Source: Utricularia gibba (taxonomy: Eukaryota; Streptophyta; Magnoliopsida; Lamiales; Lentibulariaceae). Taken from it: a stretch of DNA of 64,000 nucleotides. Shown here piece by piece: positions 57,367-64,000 of the stretch (positions are counted from its first letter, which is position 1; each line of letters starts with the position of its first letter). The notes under the pieces are model-generated. The model did not search any database, was not told the DNA's origin, and saw only the letters and a program-made list of their open reading frames with translations. The stretch is taken from assembly GCA_002189035.1 (NCBI GenBank), contig NEEC01000010.1:434001-498000 (forward strand), read 5' to 3'. The position numbers and the translations under genes were made by a program.

Positions 57367-57859
57367 TCGCCACCCTAGTGCTGCTAGGAGTATATCATGA
57401 TAGGATAGGATATGAGGACTAGATCGTGAACCATTTTTTTGTGAACTAAGGGAAATGAGAATGAGGTACCAGGGAATGACCAGGCAAGGATACCCAGGAA
57501 CAGCATACCTCAACTGCCCGCTATGAGAGGTTTCTCAATGCAACAATTAGCTACTACAGTGGCGGCCATCATAAGGGTAAGTGTGGATGGGAGTGGTCAG
57601 CAAGAATAGTAGTCAAGTCAATGAAAAGAGCAGAAGCTATAGAACTAACCATCTAAGTTTTATTCAAAAATGAGTGTTTTAGCATGTGTAGAATTTTGAG
57701 GACTTGCATTTCATACTCATTTCAAATGTATTTGAGGCATTTTGTCTAGTATACATTCAAATGAGATTATTAATAACAAAAAATTTGTCATTAATCTAAC
57801 TTACAACCACATCAAGTTTTTCTTTTATTAAAGATCCTTGCTCAAAAAAAATGGAGATC

Positions 57860-58435
57860 ATGTAAGGTTTTCTTGAAGGTAGATATATTCAAGAGGTACA
57901 ATATTCAAGTGAGCCATCAACCTCATAATCATACCAAAACTTGGAGTTAAGTGAAAAGTGTACATCAACTTCATAAATTTGAACAAAATGTGTGAGCATC
58001 ACTCTTATCCATTGTACACATCAACGGATTGGTGGATATTGTGACACCAATACCATGCTTAGTATGATGAATGCCAGCCAAGGCTACCCTCAGATGTTCT
58101 TTAAGATCAATGATTAAAGTAAAACCACTTTTTTCTATTAGAGATCATGGTTACTATTGAATAGTTATGCCTTTGGCACAAGAATATTTGAGCCACTTAC
58201 TAGAGGATGGTCAACAAAGGGATATCATGTAAATGACATGATTGTAAAGTCAAAGGATGAGAACTTGGTGTATGTCCAACATCTAATCAATTGATTCATT
58301 ACTCTATGAGAGTATGGATTGAAGCTTAAATCATCCAAATGTTGCTCTAGGTTAGGAGTAACAAGTTCTTGGGTTATTATATCTCCACAAAGGTATTGAG
58401 GCCAACCTATTTAAAATTAATGACATCCTTGAGAT
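57860..58435 (+). pseudogene. Ty3/gypsy reverse transcriptase relic (plus strand)
   Basis: Pieces read GYIQEVQYSSEPSTS, NASQGYPQMFF, PLTRGWSTKGYHVNDMIVKS, KDENLVYVQHLIN, EYGLKLKSSKC and SPQRY, in the order of a gypsy RT. HVNDMIVKS corresponds to the catalytic YVDDMIVKS block with Asp changed to Asn. Many stops are present. It ends about 45 bp before LTR-1d. Confidence 0.7.
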
Positions 58436-58478
58436 ACAACTCACAAGACTCAACAAGAGGTACAAGTCCTAACTAGGA

Positions 58479-59335
58479 TGTCAGCCGTTTTTTATGTCAT
58501 TTTCCAAAAACATTTAATTAAAAAAACGTAAAACACAATTAAGTGTAGCATGAGTGTTGATCATAGACAGTTAAGTTTTTATGAAAGATGTTTTATACTC
58601 ACATTAAAAACTATCATGAGTTTTGTAAGAGGGGGTTTTAAATTCTGAAATAGAAAACAAAACTTACATAATGGATCTTCATTAGAGAAGCTCTTCTTGG
58701 GAAAAAAGAATCTGTTTTCTTTTTGTCTCCTATTGCCTCGACTTTCATAGGTTTCTTACATATAACTTGCTATAGGATCAAAGTATAACCAACTCTCTTC
58801 CTTACACTTTCTTACAAGGAGGATAAGAATTTTATGTTGTTCTCCCTTAAAAGATTGAGAGGACAAGAGGTTTGTTATCAATTGCCTTAAAAACATAATT
58901 CTATGCGTGTCCTCAATTGTTGTCAATGACCAATGGTCCAAGTTCTTCACTACCTATCCATTAATGAAATTCTATCTCTCTCGAGTCAATAGGATAGGAG
59001 ATGATTCTCTTTACCTTTCTCTGCATCAAAATTTGTGAGTAGTGCTTGGCTGCTCATGGACCAAGACTCGAAGACAATACACAAAGATTGTATTTCCTAG
59101 GGAAGTTCAAAATATCTTTGTAATGCTTAACTGCTCAAAATATATGAAATTCAGAAGAAATCCAATGAATAATAGGAAAGTTATTTTCAAGACATTGAAG
59201 AAAACTTCATAAATTCCTAGATATTAAAAACATCTAGTCACGAATGAACATCACAACATATAAGAAAAATAAAAACGAAAGGTCTTCTTCCTCCCTCAAG
59301 ATGGAGAGGAAGAATAAAAGTTGCAATTCAAAGTT
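58479..59335 (-). mobile_element. LTR-1d: diverged, truncated LTR-1
   Basis: The order of landmarks follows LTR-1c: TATGTCATTTTCC, GTTTTGTAAGAGGGGGTTTT, AACCAACTCTCTTCCTTACA, GAGAGGACAAGAGGTTTG and GGAGAGGAAGAA. The distal part (the LTR 5' end) is absent, and sequence passes into the gypsy integrase relic at about 59335. Confidence 0.7.
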
Positions 59336-59339
59336 CAAG

Positions 59340-61180
59340 TTTGAAAAGATGCCAATTGCATTTTCATAAGTAGTGTTGTATATCCATAATGCCACACTTA
59401 GTCTTAAGCTCCAATCTTGTCTATTTGGTTTCACGGTCCACTCCAATATCCTCTTCGCTTCTTGATTTGATATCTCCACCATGCCATTGTTTGAGGATGC
59501 CTGAGTGTAGAAAGGCAATGATTAACTCTATACTTGTGATAACACATATTTTTTAGTGTTTAAAGGTAGGAAAATGACTCATGTTTTGCTACAAAACTTA
59601 AATTTTATTGTGTATTTCTATATTTTTGTGACTAGTACCACCATTTGTGTTTTTTATTCCTAATCTTTGTTCTAATAGTTTTCCTAGGCAATGCGGCGTA
59701 AGTCAACAACTCAAATCCCAAGGAGCCGAAAGAGAACAGTGAAGTGGCAGAAGGTAGGGACAAAATCTGAAAAGAAAGAATACCAAAATCCAAGGAGATA
59801 AAGATTGGATTTTGGAAATGATGAGAAATGATGAGAAATGATGAAGAGTGAAAAAAAATATATGAAGGACCTTGAACAATGTGCCATAGACTTCTAGGGT
59901 GGAGATCTAGAAAAACTTACAAGAACGAAAAAGACGACCCAGAAACGGAGCTTAGATCTGAAGATTGCGTTTTGTTTCTCAAGAATATTACTCCTAGTCA
60001 AGAGTAGCCTATGACAGTTTTAGTTTCCTGCTTGAACTTTTTACATTTTGTTCTTGCTTGTTTCCTGGTTATCAAACTGTGATATGAACACAATGTGGAT
60101 GATGCTTTATGTTCTAATTTTATTTACCTTCAGCATGAGTGGCTAAACACGTAATACCTTGAGGTAGAAGGAAGTGTACATGATTATTGCTTGTTAGACT
60201 ACATTAGCTCAATAATTAGACTATTTCCTTATCAAAACTGGGTAGACCCAGAAGGGAAAAGTAATTATGTTCATCATAAGCAATCTAATTAAAGGTAGAC
60301 CAAAAGTTATAAATATCAAAGGTTTGGATAGACTTGAATCCTTGTATTGTTAAATGAATTATTATCAAGTTGGATGGTTAAGTGTAGTAATAATCATGTC
60401 ACTCCTAAAAATGTCAAAGCATTGCACCACCCCATTCTAGTTAGTAGTCGAATTTTTCTATCATTGCTTACTGCATTTTATCATGAACCTCCTTTATTCT
60501 TGGCTGAAACTTAATCTCTTATCCGTGATATAAACTAAATGATTGACTTCACATAACAAGCACATAGCTCTTTGTGCTCGACCCAAGTCTACTATGCTCA
60601 TATTTGTTGTATGATTAAAGGTGAATTAAGTTATAAATTTATTCGATACATGAATTTGCATATATACGATGTGTGCAAAGTTTTTGTTTATCAACTTGGT
60701 TCACAAAATGAGTGGCATGATCATAAATGATGAGTTTTGGATAATGAAACCATTGAAATAACATGGAAGTTAAGAAACATTGTATAGTTTTGACATCATC
60801 TCTTTCACAAGCTAGAGCTTCCACCCAAGCAGAATGTAGATTTTCCCTTTGAAATCGATGCTCATGTATCATAAATTTCATATATAATAATGCGTTGAAT
60901 GAACATTTTTTTCTGTTATCCTAAACTCCTCTTTAATAATTTGGACATCTTGCAATAATGATAAGTATCCTTGAAGATTGTAGGCTAGTAAAATCCTACT
61001 TCCAAGACTTTCTTTGCAGTGATATTCACAACTTATGAAAATGCAAAACTATAGAATGCACTTTATCTTGCAGGACACCTCTTTAAATAATCTGATCAGT
61101 ACATACTTTCCAGAGATATGGGTCATCCCAGAAGAAGGGTCTCATTTTATATTATGGACAATTTTGGTTGTAATGTATTT
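59340..61180 (-). pseudogene. Ty3/gypsy integrase relic, split by LTR-3
   Basis: From 61180 the minus strand reads RPFFWDDPYLWKVCTDQII, DKVHSIVLHFHKL, TAKKVLEVGFY and PTIFKDTYHYCKMSKLL (the H2C2 zinc region). WVEALACERDDVKTIQCFLT and YPKLIIYDHATHFVNQ (catalytic Asp region) follow to 60694. After the LTR-3 it continues PFYTQASSNNGMVEISNQEA, KRILEWTVKPNRQDWSLRLS and ALWIYNTTYENAIG to about 59345. This is the gypsy integrase order, with the usual spacer before PFHPQ shortened. Stops are frequent in the first part. Confidence 0.82.
59537..60693 (+). mobile_element. solo LTR-3 inside gypsy integrase (TSD ACTTG)
   Basis: 1157 bp from TGATAACACATATTTTTTAG to TTTTTGTTTATCA. ACTTG flanks it exactly (59532-59536, 60694-60698). 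AGCTCTTTGTGCTCGACCCA lies near its right end. Confidence 0.9.
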
Positions 61181-61270
61181 TTAAAGCAATATACCTACTT
61201 CTAGTTCTCGTAGAACTTCAGATTTATCAAACATTGGTTGTGGTATCTAGTGTAATTCATTACTCTCATA

Positions 61271-62871
61271 TTCTTCTTATTTATCATAACCCATGCCTAG
61301 GCCTATATGTCATGTGTCATGACTAACAAGAATAGCAACATTAGGACTTAAGTCAACTTAACTCTTACATAACCTAAGTTTACACATACATTGTAACATA
61401 ACTATCCTAACATGCCTGGATACTACAACCAGCCTACATATGACACATCTCATAACATAGCTAAAGATCTTAGAGCCAATAAAATGCCTCTCACACCTTG
61501 AATAACCATACTCCTACTTTGGTTGATCAACTGACCATTAGCTATTCCCTTCCACATCTACAACAACTTTAAAACATGAAGTAGTCATGCTACTATAATT
61601 TGGTAAACAATACACATGTATAAAGAAAATAAAGAGTGTTTGAGAATTGAATCTCAAAATCTATTTTTGATCAAATCCCTTGACCCTTTGGCTTAGGCAT
61701 CACCTATAGGTGTTAGAAAGTGAGTAATGTGTTGTCTAAATTGATAAGTAGTCATTAGAAGAGCCACCACCTCTAAACTCACACTATATCATGCATACAA
61801 CATGCTTTGATGTCTTTCTTGTTTGGCTTACCCCAAAAGGATGCCTCACACATGTCTAACAAAGTTAGCCTTGGATCCCATAGTTAAAACCATGTTCCTA
61901 GGAGTATGGGTTCACACTTATTTTCTAAGGTATAATCATACAGCACATAACATAAAAAACTTTGAATAGTTCTTAGGCTTCTTCTATCAAAACCCATGAT
62001 TACTATGTATATCAAATTAGCCAAAGCTCTTTTATACAAACAACCAATAGGGGGCACTTCATCTTTACATAAATTGATAAGCCTAATTCAAAAGGATATT
62101 AAAGACTCCAAACTCATTTGAAAACACATAACAACAAAATAAATATTATTTTAAGAATCCTGCATTCTACCCTATTGGCTTTTCAGAAACAATGAAAGTC
62201 AAAGAAGAAAACTACATTTTGCAAAACAGGGAACAATCCCTTCCAAAATAAAAAGGAATCACATGAGCAAGTAGATATACTTGTTCCAAAAAAAAATATA
62301 AGAAACATGTTCATTATAGCAACAATAGCATTCATTCCACTTACCGTATTCCTTTATTGTACAATACCCCTTTCTTACAGCTAGAATCAAGCACTTCCCT
62401 TACTCTCTTGTTATATCCTCTACTTCCCTTTCTCAACAACTCTACACCTTAAGGTTTCCCAAAGTACTCTCATCACCATCATTTACAAAACTACATGTGT
62501 TAGCATCCCCCCTATCCTAAAGTTACCATGTGGGTTTTCCTTTAGATAGCACTTGCAACACTACTATTGGTTGCTTTTGATACTATACATAAATTATGAC
62601 CATTTAGAGAAATAATTTGCTTAATTGTAGATGGCATATTCCTAACCTCTTAGATGATCAAATGGATTCAGAGATTGCAAACCATTACATTGTTTTGTGA
62701 GTGTGACATCATTTCTATATATTGAGTTGCAAGGATATTGATTTCTTTAGGCCAACTTTGTTTCCTTGAAGGATTACTTTATTGGAAAATCAAGATCTAA
62801 TTTGTCAAACACTTCTTGTTTGGAGGATCACATCATTATTGTTGATTTGAATAATCAAGATTCATCTTGTC
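61271..62871. other. AT-rich repeat DNA, no gene seen
   Basis: Possibly the diverged body of an LTR-3-like copy ending at 63169, but the match could not be followed left of 62872. Confidence 0.4.
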
Positions 62872-63169
62872 CCCCTTTTTGTCCAAAATCTCCCTTTTTC
62901 TCTTTCTTGGATTTTGTGTGTACTCATTTTCAGACTTCTATCTAATCCTCTGCCACTTCATTGTTCATATTCGGCTCTTTGGGATTTGTGTTGCAACTTG
63001 TACTGCATTGCTCAAAGAAAACTATTAGAAGGTTGGGACTAAATAAGACTAAAATAATACAGCTACAGTACTTTTCGCAAAAATATAAAATTAGACAGTA
63101 AAACTTGATTTTTGTAGCACAATATGAGTAATTTCCATGTACTCCATTACTCAAAAATATGTGTTATCA
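62872..63169 (-). mobile_element. LTR-3 terminal fragment
   Basis: 62872-63040 matches 33140-33317 (TTGGATTTTGTGTGTA, CATTGTTCATAT, GCATTGCTCA.AGAAAACTAT). 63025-63169 matches 3610-3755 and ends TATGTGTTATCA. It shows that both blocks belong to LTR-3. Confidence 0.7.
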
Positions 63170-64000
63170 ACAAGATTCATAGAATGAGGATGAAGCATTG
63201 ATTGAAGTATCAAGTAGCATTTCAATATTAAAGTTATGTTGGTTAATTAGACTATAATATGCAAGATACATTTGGTTTTTCTTCTTTACGGCTTGAGATA
63301 GCTAATTTCCAAATTCATAAGAGAGAGAGAGAGGACTTGGTGACAAGAGCAAATTAACTTAGTTTCGCTTTATACTTATCCAATATTCAGTATTGCTACT
63401 TTAGTTCAAATTATACATATAACTATGTCCTTAGTTTTATTTTATTATGTAATGATTCTGCCTTCCATCATGCGAGGATAGGTTTAGAAAATGTCTTAAG
63501 GGAAACAAAGGTGATGTTGGTTGAATCCATAGTTTTTATCATAATTTTCGAATAACTACTATCAATAGTGTTGGATAGATCTAAGGGATATAACAATCAA
63601 TAGCACAATCAATACCAAAGAACCTCGTTAAACCTAGGTACACCACACATCTTAAGTTACCTTAAGACATCATACTTTTTTTCTATATAAAAACTTTAGT
63701 CTATTACCTTTTGCAATGTTATCTATTTTAAATTACCCATCTAGTGTGCTAATGTTAATTTAGCTCAAGATTAAAATAGAAATTATTTTGAATATTGCAT
63801 TTCAAAAAATATATTTCAAACACCTACTCTTTATGATCAATCCCAATGTCGTTATACATTTTACAGTCGAAAATGTTTCTATATCAAATGAGATTATAAA
63901 TTTTATTTGAAATGAAAATTTATTTTTGTCAATAATTTTTTAAAAAAAAATTATCAAATGGCATTTCAATTATTTTTCAAAATATTTTTAAATAAATGAT
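63170..64000. other. AT-rich DNA, no gene seen
   Basis: A short (GA)n tract lies at 63321-63333. No reading frame or element end was recognised. Confidence 0.5.

Noticed and set aside
1-64000. CRISPR arrays, operons, ribosome binding sites, rRNA or tRNA genes
   Set aside because: The DNA is plant nuclear; no regularly spaced direct repeats of CRISPR type and no rRNA or tRNA signatures were seen by eye. A tRNA scan would be needed to exclude tRNAs.

Overview
This is plant nuclear DNA, most likely from a eudicot. The base composition is AT-rich, four spliced or plant-type genes are recognisable, and the rest is a dense pile of LTR-retrotransposon, hAT and PIF/Harbinger relics. I cannot name the species. 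All boundaries below were read by eye.

Genes. An FT-type PEBP florigen-family gene with the canonical four-exon layout stands alone at 25.85-26.67 kb. A compact gene island lies at 41.7-47.5 kb: a five-exon alpha/beta-hydrolase on the minus strand, an intronless A20/AN1 zinc-finger stress-associated protein on the minus strand, and a multi-exon TFIID subunit TAF12 gene on the plus strand. The last two are head-to-head across about 390 bp. A multi-exon FCP1-like HAD phosphatase copy (12.8-14.0 kb) is broken and sits inside transposon-rich DNA.

Left block (0.9-18.8 kb). A Harbinger relic abuts a Ty3/gypsy relic on the minus strand (LTR, PBS, gag, reverse transcriptase). The gag frame is split by a hAT element at 4363-18135. 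Both ends have the same inverted terminus, and a perfect 8-bp target duplication (GTCTCAGA) flanks it. Inside are a second Harbinger (ORF1 and an ALP1-like transposase), a BED-type hAT transposase, a 165-bp-period array of hairpins, the FCP1-like pseudogene, two PF04195-like relics and a solo LTR.

Middle block (22-40.7 kb). A copia gag relic split by an LTR lies left of the FT gene, and a Harbinger relic and paired LTRs lie right of it. A second hAT element spans 31498-40736 (8-bp duplication TTTTAAAC). Its transposase on the minus strand is cut by an LTR-3 copy, by LTR-4 (TSD CAATA) and by a three-level nest: LTR-1b (TSD GGTGT) inside LTR-2 (TSD TCTTC) inside LTR-1a (TSD ATCAA). Removing the inserts leaves an element of about 2.9 kb with a continuous transposase.

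Right block (47.9-64 kb). Degenerate gypsy gag, RT and integrase and copia integrase pieces are interrupted by further LTR-1 and LTR-3 copies.

Four LTR families are named here for convenience: LTR-1 (about 1.3 kb, TGTTAAGTGTC...CAACA), LTR-2 (about 1.5 kb, TGTTGG...CCAACA), LTR-3 (about 1.0-1.4 kb, TGATAA...TTATCA) and LTR-4 (about 1.2 kb, TGATAACACCG...CCATCA). All appear as solo LTRs or truncated pieces without internal regions. Their strand was assigned from an ATCGA-type motif expected near the LTR 3' end, which is an inference.
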